DNA from: Actinokineospora globicatena
GTDB taxonomy: Bacteria; Actinomycetota; Actinomycetes; Mycobacteriales; Pseudonocardiaceae
NCBI RefSeq assembly: GCF_024171945.1
Contig: NZ_JAMTCR010000007.1
Coordinates: 186,001 to 250,000 of the forward strand
Direction of reading: 5' to 3'
DNA length: 64,000 nt
The position numbers were made by a program, and so were the translations under genes. The notes under the pieces are model-generated. The model was not told where the DNA came from, did no database searches, and saw only the letters and a program-made list of their open reading frames with translations. This document shows, one piece after another, positions 41,466 through 50,152 of this stretch (its first letter is position 1; each line of letters opens with the position of its first letter).

Positions 41466-42800
41466 TCAGGCGATCTTGTCGAGCACGGGCCCGGTCGGCA
41501 GCAGCGCGATGAGGTCCGCGGGGACCTGCGCGGCGCTGTCGGCGGGTTGGCCCAGCGCGGCGGCGGCGTCACCGCTCGCGACGGGGAACTTGGTGCCTGC
41601 GTCGGTGACGAGGTACAGGCCCGCGCCAGGGACGCCGGGGGCCGGGCGGGTCCGCACGAGCAACCCGGCGCCGGGCGCGACGAGCACGCGGTCGGCGGTG
41701 CGGTTGTCGCGGACCGCGCCCTGCACGGCGGGATCGGGGTTGCCACCGACCTTGGGGCCGACCACGACCTCGGCCTTGTCCCCCGCCCACCGCACGCACG
41801 GCGCGCCGTCCCCGAGCTCCAGCTGCGTGGGCGGCTCGGGCGGCAGGGCGCCCTGCCAGTCGAGGGCGGGGAGCATGGTCGACGCGGCCAGCGCGGAGCC
41901 GGTCACCTGGCGCGGTGGTTCCACCGCGGCCGGGTCGGCCACCAGCAGAGCGGCGACGGTAGCGCTGACGGGGAGCAGGCCCCCCGGCTGCACGAGGTAG
42001 AAGCGGTCCCCCACAACGGCTTCGGGGACCTGGATGAGCAGTCCGATGGTGGTGGGCCTACCGGCGATCACCGGGCCGTCGCCGCCGCGCTGGACCTTGG
42101 GCGAGCCCAGGTCCGGGCCCGCGGGCAGCGCGTTGAGCCAGGACTCGGTGACCCGCACCGCGGTGCTGGGGTTGAGCCCGAGCGCGGTGGGGACCCAGTT
42201 CTCGGCGATCCGCATCCGGCGCTCCCGCCAGACCAGGTACGTGGACCCGTTGGGGGTGCGCACGAGCAGCGCGCCGTCGGCGACCGGGACCTGGCGGCCG
42301 TCCGCGGTGAGCGCGAGGGCCACCGCCGGTCCGTCCGGTGTGGACATCGAGCAGACGGTCCAGGCCCGGGGCGCGCCACCGGCGGCGGGCAGCGTGTCCG
42401 GCGCGCCCATGATCCCGACCGGGCCGCCCTGCGGCATCCCGGCGAGGTCGGCGGAGTCGACGGTGGCGACCTTGGGGGCGGCGCCGAGCAGCAACCGGGC
42501 CGAGGCGTAGTTGAGGACCGGGCGGAGCCTGCCCTCGACCATGACGTAGCGGCTGCCGGTGTCCTCGGCCACGATGAGCGCGCCCGGCTCCCGCCAGGCG
42601 TCACCGCCGCCCGGGGAGAGCAGGCCGATCACCAGGAGCACGACCAGCACCAGCCCGGCGACCGCGGTGCCGCCGAAGAGGCCGACGACGCTGCGGCGCA
42701 GCGGCCGGTCCAGCGCGTCGGGGTCGACCCGCAGGACCGCGCTCACCAGCCTGCCGACGAGGAACGAGTGGGCCTGCACCTGGTCGCGCCTGCTGTACAT
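41466..42800 (-). CDS. eccB: type VII secretion protein EccB
   Basis: A protein of 444 residues from the ATG at 42800. It starts MYSRRDQVQAHSFLVGRLV, the EccB signature, has one membrane segment at about 41-63 (AVAGLVLVVLLVIGLL) and a long extracytoplasmic part built of repeats (VEGRLRPVLNYASARLLLG). EccB is a structural subunit of the ESX membrane complex with EccC, EccD and the mycosin. It heads the operon of small WXG-type proteins and the PPE-like substrate, with promoter B 46 bp upstream. Confidence 0.96.
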   Translation of the reverse strand: MYSRRDQVQAHSFLVGRLVSAVLRVDPDALDRPLRRSVVGLFGGTAVAGLVLVVLLVIGLLSPGGGDAWREPGALIVAEDTGSRYVMVEGRLRPVLNYASARLLLGAAPKVATVDSADLAGMPQGGPVGIMGAPDTLPAAGGAPRAWTVCSMSTPDGPAVALALTADGRQVPVADGALLVRTPNGSTYLVWRERRMRIAENWVPTALGLNPSTAVRVTESWLNALPAGPDLGSPKVQRGGDGPVIAGRPTTIGLLIQVPEAVVGDRFYLVQPGGLLPVSATVAALLVADPAAVEPPRQVTGSALAASTMLPALDWQGALPPEPPTQLELGDGAPCVRWAGDKAEVVVGPKVGGNPDPAVQGAVRDNRTADRVLVAPGAGLLVRTRPAPGVPGAGLYLVTDAGTKFPVASGDAAAALGQPADSAAQVPADLIALLPTGPVLDKIA

Positions 42801-42846
42801 GTCTTGCCTCCGCTCGGTTTCTCGCTAGCAGCCGGTGTCAGTGGGT

Positions 42847-42875
42847 ACACGGGTGGGACGGGGTGGAAGGTTCAC
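42847..42875 (-). promoter_or_regulatory. ESX-type promoter B (TGAAC-N18-CGTGT)
   Basis: On the minus strand GTGAAC (42875-42870) and CGTGT (42851-42847) are 18 nt apart, 46 bp before the EccB start. A second GTGAACCTTCC copy lies directly upstream (42876-42888). The spacer CTTCCACCCC is shared with promoter A. Confidence 0.7.
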
Positions 42876-42886
42876 GGGAAGGTTCA

Positions 42887-44269
42887 CTAGGACCAGGCGG
42901 ACATGACCGCGGTGTAGACACCCGCGACCGACAGCGCCAGCGGGATGACCGCGAGCGCCGTTGCCCAGTGCAGGAGATCGCCCCAGCGGCCCCAGCGCGG
43001 GACCAGTTTGCGTTCCGGGATGACGTGCGCGGCGGCCAGCACCAGGCCCGTCGCGACCACCAGTCCACCGAGGACGATGGGCCGGAACGCTTGCCCCACA
43101 TCCGTTGTACCAGAGATGAGCAGGGCGAAGAGGCCTGCGACGGCGGGCGCCAGCGATGCCACCCGATGGAGTGTCGCCGACAGTTCCCTGGCGTGCAGCA
43201 GCATCATGATCGCGGCCACGGCGGTGAGGGTCTTCGCGTCCCACTTGCTGGTGAACGCGAGGATCACCAGGGACACACCGGCCACAGCACCCAGCGCGAG
43301 GAAAAACGATGTCAGGTAAGCGTTCGCGCGGTTAGCGCTATCGAGGACTCGTGCGCTGGGCTGTGGGTCGAGGTCTTGCTGGAACTCGACCGCGCTCGTC
43401 GGTACCTGGTCGACAGCCAGACCGGCCAACCTCGCTGATGCGAGCGGCGCGGCCCTGACCAGTGCTAGAGCGAGAACCAGTGTCACCGCCGCCGCGGCAG
43501 CGCTACCGAACCCTGTCGCTGTCGAGAATCCACCGCCGATAGTGGCAAGAAGCGTTGCTAGGCCTACCGCCGTGAACGGTGCGTCAGCTCCACCCACCGC
43601 GATACGGGCGACGACGGCGGCTACGGTTGCGGCGGCAGCTCCCGCCAGCACACCCGGCCCGGTGAACAGACTGCCCAGTGGGTGCGTACCGGCCGGGATG
43701 GCCAACCCCGCCAACGCGGCGGAAGTCGTACCGAGCGCGGCTAGGGCCAACGCGGCAGAGCGGTCACCCAGCGCACGACTCGCGGCGGCAGCGCCACCCA
43801 AGAGCACCACGGCGACGGCACCGGCGAAGATGGCGTTGGAGCCCGCGGCGAACACCGTCGCGGCGGCGACCAACCCCATCAGGATCACCAGCACCCGCCT
43901 GGTCAACGCGGGCCGCCACTTGTCCTCCCGGGCCGACAGTCCGGTGTGGATGCCGTCGACCAGGTCGTCGAAGTCGACCAGCGGCAGCAGCGCGTCCCGC
44001 GGCCGCAGGTGCAGCAGATCGCCGTCGTAGAGACCGAGGGCGGCGGTGCCGTGGTCCTCGTCGAGCGGCGGCTCGCCGAGGCGCTGCAGCACCCAGCCCC
44101 CGTGCGCGAGGCCGGTGGTGGCCAGCGCGGGGTCGAGGTGGCCGAGCACCGTCGGCATCAGGTCGGCGAGCGGGACGTGGGCTGGGACGGCGAGTTCGAC
44201 CCGGGAGGCAGGCCCGCAAATGGTCAGCCTGCACATCTCGCCGGAACCCGCGGCTGCGGTGGTGGCCAT
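42887..44269 (-). CDS. eccD: type VII secretion membrane protein EccD
   Basis: A protein of 460 residues from the ATG at 44269; an ATG at 44236 (MCRLTICGP) is an alternative and would leave a 40-nt leader after promoter E, like the other units. The N-terminal ubiquitin-like (YukD) domain covers about 12-95 with CRLTICGPASRVELAVPAHVP. About eleven membrane segments follow from residue 125 (VLVILMGLVAAATVFAAG onward). EccD forms the membrane channel region of the ESX complex. It is divergent from EccC, with promoters E and C in between, and precedes EccB on the same strand. Confidence 0.95.
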   Translation of the reverse strand: MATTAAAGSGEMCRLTICGPASRVELAVPAHVPLADLMPTVLGHLDPALATTGLAHGGWVLQRLGEPPLDEDHGTAALGLYDGDLLHLRPRDALLPLVDFDDLVDGIHTGLSAREDKWRPALTRRVLVILMGLVAAATVFAAGSNAIFAGAVAVVLLGGAAAASRALGDRSAALALAALGTTSAALAGLAIPAGTHPLGSLFTGPGVLAGAAAATVAAVVARIAVGGADAPFTAVGLATLLATIGGGFSTATGFGSAAAAAVTLVLALALVRAAPLASARLAGLAVDQVPTSAVEFQQDLDPQPSARVLDSANRANAYLTSFFLALGAVAGVSLVILAFTSKWDAKTLTAVAAIMMLLHARELSATLHRVASLAPAVAGLFALLISGTTDVGQAFRPIVLGGLVVATGLVLAAAHVIPERKLVPRWGRWGDLLHWATALAVIPLALSVAGVYTAVMSAWS

Positions 44270-44276
44270 GCCCAGG

Positions 44277-44305
44277 ACACGGCCGGGGTACCGGCGAGGG
44301 TTCAG
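44277..44305 (-). promoter_or_regulatory. ESX-type promoter E (TGAAC-N18-CGTGT)
   Basis: On the minus strand CTGAAC (44305-44300) and CGTGT (44281-44277) are 18 nt apart. It is only 7 bp from the ATG at 44269, so EccD is either leaderless or starts at 44236. Confidence 0.55.
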
Positions 44306-44354
44306 CCGGGTTCGGTGAACTTCGGGTTACGCGGCGGCGTAGCGGGAAAGTCGC

Positions 44355-44383
44355 GTGAACTCCCCCGACCCACCCGCGCGTGT
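44355..44383 (+). promoter_or_regulatory. ESX-type promoter C (TGAAC-N18-CGTGT)
   Basis: GTGAAC (44355-44360) and CGTGT (44379-44383) are 18 nt apart on the plus strand, 42 bp before the EccC start. Confidence 0.65.
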
Positions 44384-44425
44384 AGGCGGTGACGGGCAGC
44401 AGCCGTGAGTGTCAGGAGTCGCCGG

Positions 44426-47400
44426 ATGAGTACCACGCTGTTTCGCAGGCAGGCCAGGGAGAAGCCACCAGAGATGCCGGGCGGCGAGTTGTCCCTGCAG
44501 GAGCCGCCGGTGCTGCCCGAGACGATCGGCGGCGGCATGGGCGGGATGCTCATGTACCTGCCGATGACCATCGGCGGCGGCGCGGCCATGTTGTTCTTCA
44601 TGGGCCCGCAGAACCCGCAGATGGCGCTGATGATGGCCGGGATGATGGGCCTGATGGGCGTCATGATGGTCTTCGGCCAGATGGGCCGGGGTGGCGCCGA
44701 CCGCAGGCAGCGGCTGCGCGGCGAGCGGCGGGACTACCTGCGCTACCTGTCCGGTACGCGCGCGCAGATCCGCGCGGTCGCCGACCAGCAGCGCACCGCG
44801 TTGGGCTGGCGGCACCCGGAGCCCGCCGCGCTGTGGTCGGTGGCGATGACGAGCAGGCTGTGGGAGCGCCGCGCCGCGCACGCGGACTTCGCCGAGGTCC
44901 GCATCGGGGTCGGTCCGCAGCGGCTGGCGATGGCGATGAACCCGCTCAACACCAAGCCGGTAGCCGACTTGGAGCCGCTCTCGGCGCGCGCGCTGCGGCG
45001 GTTCATCAACGCTTACACCACCCTCGCCGACCAGCCGACAGCGCTGTTCTTACGCGGTTTCGCGCAAGTGCGGTTCTCCGGCGACGAGGACACCACGCGC
45101 GGAACGGTGCGCGCCCTGCTCGCGCAGCTGGTCACGTTCCACTCCCCCGAGGACCTGCGGGTCGCGGTGTGCGCGAGCCCGGACCGGCTGCCGGAGTGGG
45201 ACTGGGTGAAGTGGCTGCCGCACGCGCAGCACCCGGTCGAGCAGGACGGCGCGGGCCAGGTGCGGCTGCTGGCCGACGGGGTCGACGCGCTGACCGAGCT
45301 GCTGGCCGCCGAGCTCGACGACCGGGCCCGGTTCGAGGCCGCGGCGACCCCCAGCCGCGAGGAGCCGTACGTGGTCGTGGTGCTCGACGGGGTCGACGTC
45401 CCCGCCGAGTCGCGGCTGGCCGCCGCCGGGTACCGCAACGCCGTGGTGCTCGACCTGTCCGGCGCGCTCGACGGGTCCGCCGGTCGGTCGCGGCTGCGGC
45501 TGGAGGTCTCCCCGACGGACCTGCACACGGTGCGGACCGACCGGACCGGCCAGCAGGTGCGCACCCGGCTCGGCCGCCCGGACACGGTGAGCGTGCCGAG
45601 GGTGGGCGCGCTGGCCAGGGTGATCTCGCCGTACCGGATCAACTCCACCGGTGACGTCGCCGAGCCGATGGTCGCCGACTTCGACCTGCCCCGGCTGCTC
45701 GGGGTGGCCGACCTCGACGCGCTGGACCCGAAGTCGCTGTGGCGCACCGGGATGGGCAGCGAGCGGTTCCGCATCCCGCTGGGCATCGCCGAGGACGGCT
45801 CGTCGGTCGACCTGGACATCAAGGAGTCCGCGCAGGGCGGCATGGGCCCGCACGGGCTGCTGATCGGCGCGACCGGCTCCGGCAAGTCCGAGCTGCTGCG
45901 CACCCTGGTGCTGGGCCTGGCGATGACGCACTCGTCGGAGATCCTCAACTTCGTGCTGGTGGACTTCAAGGGCGGCGCGACCTTCCTCGGGCTCGACCGG
46001 CTGCCGCACACCTCGGCGGTGATCACCAACCTCGCCGACGAGGCGCCGCTGGTGACCCGCATGCAGGACTCGCTGCACGGCGAGATGGTGCGCCGCCAGG
46101 AGCACCTGCGGGCGGCGGGCAACTTCAGCTCGCTGCTGGACTACGAGCGGGCCAGGCAGGCGGGGGCGCCGCTGGACCCGCTGCCGACGCTGTTCCTCAT
46201 CGTCGACGAGTTCAGCGAGCTGCTGGCGGCCAACCCGGACTTCGCCGAGCTGTTCGTGATGATCGGCCGCCTCGGCCGGTCGCTCGGCGTGCACCTGCTG
46301 CTGGCCTCGCAGCGCATCGACGACGGCCGCATGCACAAGCTGGAGAGCCACCTGTCGTACCGGATCGGCCTGCGCACGTTCTCCGCGATGGAGAGCCGGT
46401 CCGTGATCGGTGTGCCGGACGCGTACCAGCTGCCCAGCGCGCCCGGTAACGGCTACCTGCGCAGTGACGTCGCGACCCTGGTGCGGTTCAAGGCCGCGTA
46501 CGTGTCCGGTCGGTACCAGAGGCGCACCAAGGAACAGCGGCAAGAGGAGGTTCGCAGGCAGGTCGTCGCGTTCGGGGCAGGCCGGTTGCCCACCGCCGCC
46601 GAGGTCGCGGAGGTCGTAGCGGCTCCGGTCTCGGACGAGCACGTGGACACGGTGTTGGACGTAGCGGTGGAGAAGCTGCTGGGCCAGGGACCGCCCGCGC
46701 ACCAGGTATGGCTACCGCCGTTGGACAGCCCGCCGCCGCTCGACCAGCTCTTGCCGCCGTTGGTGCCGCACCCGACGTTAGGTCTGACTCCGGCCGATTG
46801 GCCTGGCCGTGGCGGGTTGAAGATCCCGGTCGGTGTTGTGGACAAGCCGTTCGAGCAGGTACGCGACCTGCACATGGTGGACCTGTCCGGCTCCGGTGGG
46901 CACGTCGGCATCGCGGGCGGCACCCAGTCCGGTAAGAGCACGCTGCTGCGCACCATGATCACCGCGTTGGCGATGACGCACACGCCCGCGGAGGTGCAGT
47001 TCTACTGCCTGGACTTCGGTGGCGGCACGTTGTCGGTGCTGGAGAGCCTGCCGCACGTCGGTGGGGTCTGCGGGCGGTTGCAGCCCGAGCGGGTCGGTCG
47101 CACCATCGCGGAGGTCAAGGGGATCCTCTCCGAGCGGGAGAAGCTGTTCGCGGAGCACGGCATCGAGAGCATGGCCGCCTACCGGGAGCGCCGCGCGGCG
47201 GGCGAGTTCGCCGACGACCCGCACGGCGACGTGTTCCTGGTGGTCGACGGGTGGGGGTCGCTGCGCGCGGACTTCGAGCAGCACGACCAGACCATCCGGC
47301 AGATGACGGTGCGCGGTCTCGCCTACGGCGTGCACCTGGTGATCACCGCTGGCCGGTGGTCCGACGTGCACAGCGCGCTGCGCGACCAGCTGGGCACCCG

Positions 47401-48373
47401 GCTGGAGCTGCGGCTGGGCGACGCGATCGACTCGGTGATCGACATGCGCAAGGCGGGCCAGGTGCCCCGGCTGCCCGGTCGCGGCCTGACCCAGGACAAG
47501 CTGCACTTCCTCGGTGCCGTGCCGCGCGCGGACGGCGAGGCGTCGGCGGAGGGTCTCGCGGAGGCGACTCGGGAACTGGCCCGCTCGGTGGCGGAGTGCT
47601 GGCCCGGGGTCAGCGCGCCCCGGGTGCGGACGCTGCCCGCGGTGCTGCCCGCCGAAGAACTGCCCGAGCCCGAGGGGCGGATGCGGGTCGCGCTGGGCTC
47701 CGGCGAGCTGGACCTCAAGCCGGTGTGGCACGACTTCTTGGCCCGTCCGCACCTGACAGTGCTGGGTGACACCGGTAGCGGTAAGACGGCGGTATTGCGG
47801 CTCATCGCGCAGGCCATCCCGAAGGCCTACGGGCCGGAGGACGCGCGAATCGTGTTGCTTGACTCGCGTCGTGGTTTGCTGGAGTCGATCCCGGAGTCCT
47901 ATAGGCACGGGGTGGCGGTGTCGTCCGGTCCCGCTGCGGAGCTGATCCGTCCTCTTGCCGCTGACCTGAAGACCCGCGTGCCCGGCGCGGACATCACGCC
48001 GAGCCGGTTGCGAGACCGGGACTGGTGGACCGGACCGGAGTACTTCGTCATCGTCGACGACTACGACCTGATGCACAGCGGCGCGGGCGGTCCGCTCGAC
48101 TCGCTGGTGGAGCTGCTGCCGCAAGCCGGGGACATCGGCCTGCACGTGGTGCTGGCCCGCGCGGCCGCCGGGTCGGGCCGGATGTCGATGGACGCTGTGG
48201 TGCGGCGGTTGCAGGAGTCCAACACGCCGGACCTGGTGCTGTCGGTGCCGCCCAACGAGATGCCGCTGCTCAACGGCCAGCGGGGTCGGCAGCTCCCGCC
48301 CGGCCGCGCAGTGCTGGTCACCCGACGCGACGTCACGTCGCTGCAGATCGGGTGGACGGAGGCGCCGGAATGA
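44426..48373 (+). CDS. eccC: type VII secretion ATPase EccC (fused EccCa/EccCb)
   Basis: A protein of 1315 residues; the ATG at 44426 follows AGGAG at 44414. Two membrane segments lie at about 45-90 (MLMYLPMTIGGGAAMLFFMG, MALMMAGMMGLMGVMM). Three FtsK/SpoIIIE-type ATPase domains follow, with Walker A motifs ATGSGKSELLRTL (about 482), GGTQSGKSTLLRTM (about 831) and GDTGSGKTAVLRLI (about 1113). Walker B of the first is LFLIVDEFSELL; the second has VVDGWG and the third VIVDDYD, so only the first has the classical DE pair, the usual situation in EccC. This is the motor of the ESX system and binds the C-terminal signals of WXG100 substrates. Its stop overlaps the mycosin start (ATGA). Confidence 0.97.
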   Translation: MSTTLFRRQAREKPPEMPGGELSLQEPPVLPETIGGGMGGMLMYLPMTIGGGAAMLFFMGPQNPQMALMMAGMMGLMGVMMVFGQMGRGGADRRQRLRGERRDYLRYLSGTRAQIRAVADQQRTALGWRHPEPAALWSVAMTSRLWERRAAHADFAEVRIGVGPQRLAMAMNPLNTKPVADLEPLSARALRRFINAYTTLADQPTALFLRGFAQVRFSGDEDTTRGTVRALLAQLVTFHSPEDLRVAVCASPDRLPEWDWVKWLPHAQHPVEQDGAGQVRLLADGVDALTELLAAELDDRARFEAAATPSREEPYVVVVLDGVDVPAESRLAAAGYRNAVVLDLSGALDGSAGRSRLRLEVSPTDLHTVRTDRTGQQVRTRLGRPDTVSVPRVGALARVISPYRINSTGDVAEPMVADFDLPRLLGVADLDALDPKSLWRTGMGSERFRIPLGIAEDGSSVDLDIKESAQGGMGPHGLLIGATGSGKSELLRTLVLGLAMTHSSEILNFVLVDFKGGATFLGLDRLPHTSAVITNLADEAPLVTRMQDSLHGEMVRRQEHLRAAGNFSSLLDYERARQAGAPLDPLPTLFLIVDEFSELLAANPDFAELFVMIGRLGRSLGVHLLLASQRIDDGRMHKLESHLSYRIGLRTFSAMESRSVIGVPDAYQLPSAPGNGYLRSDVATLVRFKAAYVSGRYQRRTKEQRQEEVRRQVVAFGAGRLPTAAEVAEVVAAPVSDEHVDTVLDVAVEKLLGQGPPAHQVWLPPLDSPPPLDQLLPPLVPHPTLGLTPADWPGRGGLKIPVGVVDKPFEQVRDLHMVDLSGSGGHVGIAGGTQSGKSTLLRTMITALAMTHTPAEVQFYCLDFGGGTLSVLESLPHVGGVCGRLQPERVGRTIAEVKGILSEREKLFAEHGIESMAAYRERRAAGEFADDPHGDVFLVVDGWGSLRADFEQHDQTIRQMTVRGLAYGVHLVITAGRWSDVHSALRDQLGTRLELRLGDAIDSVIDMRKAGQVPRLPGRGLTQDKLHFLGAVPRADGEASAEGLAEATRELARSVAECWPGVSAPRVRTLPAVLPAEELPEPEGRMRVALGSGELDLKPVWHDFLARPHLTVLGDTGSGKTAVLRLIAQAIPKAYGPEDARIVLLDSRRGLLESIPESYRHGVAVSSGPAAELIRPLAADLKTRVPGADITPSRLRDRDWWTGPEYFVIVDDYDLMHSGAGGPLDSLVELLPQAGDIGLHVVLARAAAGSGRMSMDAVVRRLQESNTPDLVLSVPPNEMPLLNGQRGRQLPPGRAVLVTRRDVTSLQIGWTEAPE

Positions 48374-49524
48374 GGGCCGCGGCGGTGGTCGCGGTGACCG
48401 GTGTGCTGTTGGCCCTACCAGTGCCCGCTTACGCGCAACAGGCGGGGCAGTGCGCGCCGCCGGAGGCGACGGTGGCACAACCGGAGCCGTGGGCGCAGCA
48501 GCGGCTCTCCCCCGCGCGGGTGTGGCCGATGACGAAAGGCGCGGTGCGGATCGCGGTAGTGGACACGGGTGTCAGTGCCGAGGCCCCTACCTTGGCAGGT
48601 GCGGTGTCAGAGGGCGTCGACGTCTCAGGTGGAACCGCCAACACCGACTGCGCGGGGCACGGGACGTTCCTAGCCGGGCTGATCGCGTCGCGGCCGATGG
48701 AGAAGACGGCGTTCGCGGGGATCGCGCCCGCCGCGCAGATCGTGCCGGTGCGGGTGACCAACGACCCGGCGCGGGTCGACCCGGTCGTGCTCGCGGCGGG
48801 CGTGCGGGCGGCGGTGGACAGCGGGGCGCGGATCGTCGCGATCGGGGTGGTGAACACCGTGGACGCCCCGGAGTTGCAGGCGGCGGTGGAGCTGGCCCGG
48901 TCCCGCGACGTGCTGGTGATCGCCCCGGCGGCGGTGCGCCAGGCCAAGCAGCGGGCGTACCCGGCGTCGGCGGACGGGGTGGTCGCGGTCGCGCCGGTCG
49001 GACCGGACGGGCCGCCGAAGTCGTCGCTGCTGGGGGCGCAGCCGACGGTGGCGGCGCCCGCCGAGCAGCTCGTCGGGATCGGACCGGCGGGGTTGGGCCA
49101 CCGGCTGGCCTCGGGCCCGGAGCTGGCGGTGGCGTTCGTCGCGGCCAGTGCGGCGCTGGTGTGGGAGCAGTACCCGGAGCTACCCGCCATAGAGGTGACG
49201 AAGCGGCTGGTGGCCACGGCGGACCGGCCGTCGGGGCAGGTGCCGCATCCCGTTGTGGGCTACGGGATCGTCGACCCAGTGGCGGCGGTGAGCACTCTCC
49301 TGACCGGACAGACCAAACCGCCCGCGTCCCGTGAACACATCTCGATGGTCCTACCAGCCGCGGAGGACACGGGACCGGCCCGCGCGGCGATGTGGTTCGT
49401 CGCGGTACTCGCGGGAGCGGCTGTTGTCGCAGCTGGAACGGCGGCCGTGGTGACCCGCGCCCGTCGTCGCGGCTGGCGGGCCGCGGCACCCCTAGGCCGT
49501 AGGGGTAGGGATATCCCCACCTGA
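48370..49524 (+). CDS. mycP: mycosin-like S8 protein of the type VII locus, catalytic serine missing
   Basis: The ATG at 48370 overlaps the EccC stop; 384 residues. A signal peptide covers about 1-22. Asp65 (IAVVDTGVS) and His97 (CAGHGTFLAG) of the triad are present. Where mycosins have SGTSFAAPFVAG, this protein reads SGPELAVAFVAA, with Glu251 in the place of the nucleophile Ser. The oxyanion Asn region (normally AAAGN) reads IAPAAVRQ. A C-terminal membrane segment (about 340-362) and a basic tail anchor it, as in mycosins. The fold and position are conserved but the protease should be inactive. Mycosins also stabilise the ESX complex independently of proteolysis, so a structural role is likely. 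Confidence 0.9.
   Translation: MRAAAVVAVTGVLLALPVPAYAQQAGQCAPPEATVAQPEPWAQQRLSPARVWPMTKGAVRIAVVDTGVSAEAPTLAGAVSEGVDVSGGTANTDCAGHGTFLAGLIASRPMEKTAFAGIAPAAQIVPVRVTNDPARVDPVVLAAGVRAAVDSGARIVAIGVVNTVDAPELQAAVELARSRDVLVIAPAAVRQAKQRAYPASADGVVAVAPVGPDGPPKSSLLGAQPTVAAPAEQLVGIGPAGLGHRLASGPELAVAFVAASAALVWEQYPELPAIEVTKRLVATADRPSGQVPHPVVGYGIVDPVAAVSTLLTGQTKPPASREHISMVLPAAEDTGPARAAMWFVAVLAGAAVVAAGTAAVVTRARRRGWRAAAPLGRRGRDIPT
49503..49522. promoter_or_regulatory. near-palindrome matching the 3949-3968 operator
   Basis: GGGTAGGGATATCCCCACCT differs from the perfect palindrome at 3949-3968 in two of 20 bases. It overlaps the last codons of the mycosin gene and is about 140 bp before the ECF sigma start. Confidence 0.5.
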
Positions 49525-49653
49525 CTGGGGGAGGTGTACCTCCGCGAGGTTGAGGGGTGGCCCCCTCGGTTGGGGGGATTGGCCCAGAGAGTGACCGGGT
49601 AGTAACCGGAAGCCTTGTGTCAGAGGGAGAACCGCGACACGAGGAGAGCCGAG

Positions 49654-50142
49654 ATGACCACTTTCGACAGCATCGTCGCCGCCCACCGCACCGCCCTGCT
49701 CGCCTACGCGCGTCGCGTGACCGGGTGCCCCCACCGCGCCGAGGACGTCGTGCAGGAAACCTGGATCCGGGCGTGGCGGCACCAGGACAAACTCACCGAG
49801 GACCGCGGTTCCGTGCGCGCGTGGCTCACTCGCGTAGCGCACAACATCGCGGTCGACCAGTACCGGGGCCGGGCGGCGCGACCGTCTGAGGTGGAGCTAC
49901 CGGAGGTCGACATGACCAGCGCCCCCGCGCGCACCGACGAGGTCATCAACCGGCTGATGGTTGACGCTGCCCTGGACTCCTTGCCCGAGCCCCACCGCAA
50001 GACCGTGGTCGAGGTGTACTTCGCCGACCGCACCGCGGCGGCGGCCGCCGTGACGCTCCAGGTCCCCGTCGGCACGGTCAAGTCCCGGCTGCACTACGCG
50101 CTGCGCGCCCTCCGCGAGTCAACCCTGGTGCCAGCCGCCTAG
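49654..50142 (+). CDS. ECF-family RNA polymerase sigma factor
   Basis: A protein of 162 residues; the ATG at 49654 follows GAGGAG. Sigma region 2 is at about 5-75 (LLAYARRVTGCPHRAEDVVQ, TWIRAWRHQDKL, AHNIAVDQYRG) and region 4 at about 100-155 (LDSLPEPHRKTVVEVYF, VPVGTVKSRLHYALRALR). It resembles the SigL/SigK-type ECF group. No anti-sigma gene is adjacent: the next gene is a small secreted protein on the other strand. Its position after the mycosin, and the shared GAAC/CGT-type promoters of the type VII operons, make it a candidate to control that locus. I see no TGAAC-N18-CGTGT site before its own start. Confidence 0.93.
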   Translation: MTTFDSIVAAHRTALLAYARRVTGCPHRAEDVVQETWIRAWRHQDKLTEDRGSVRAWLTRVAHNIAVDQYRGRAARPSEVELPEVDMTSAPARTDEVINRLMVDAALDSLPEPHRKTVVEVYFADRTAAAAAVTLQVPVGTVKSRLHYALRALRESTLVPAA

Positions 50143-50152
50143 GTTTCCGCGA

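Noticed and set aside
49327-49335. GTGAAC near the end of the mycosin gene as a sixth ESX-type promoter
   Set aside because: There is no CGTGT 18 nt downstream, and the site is coding sequence.
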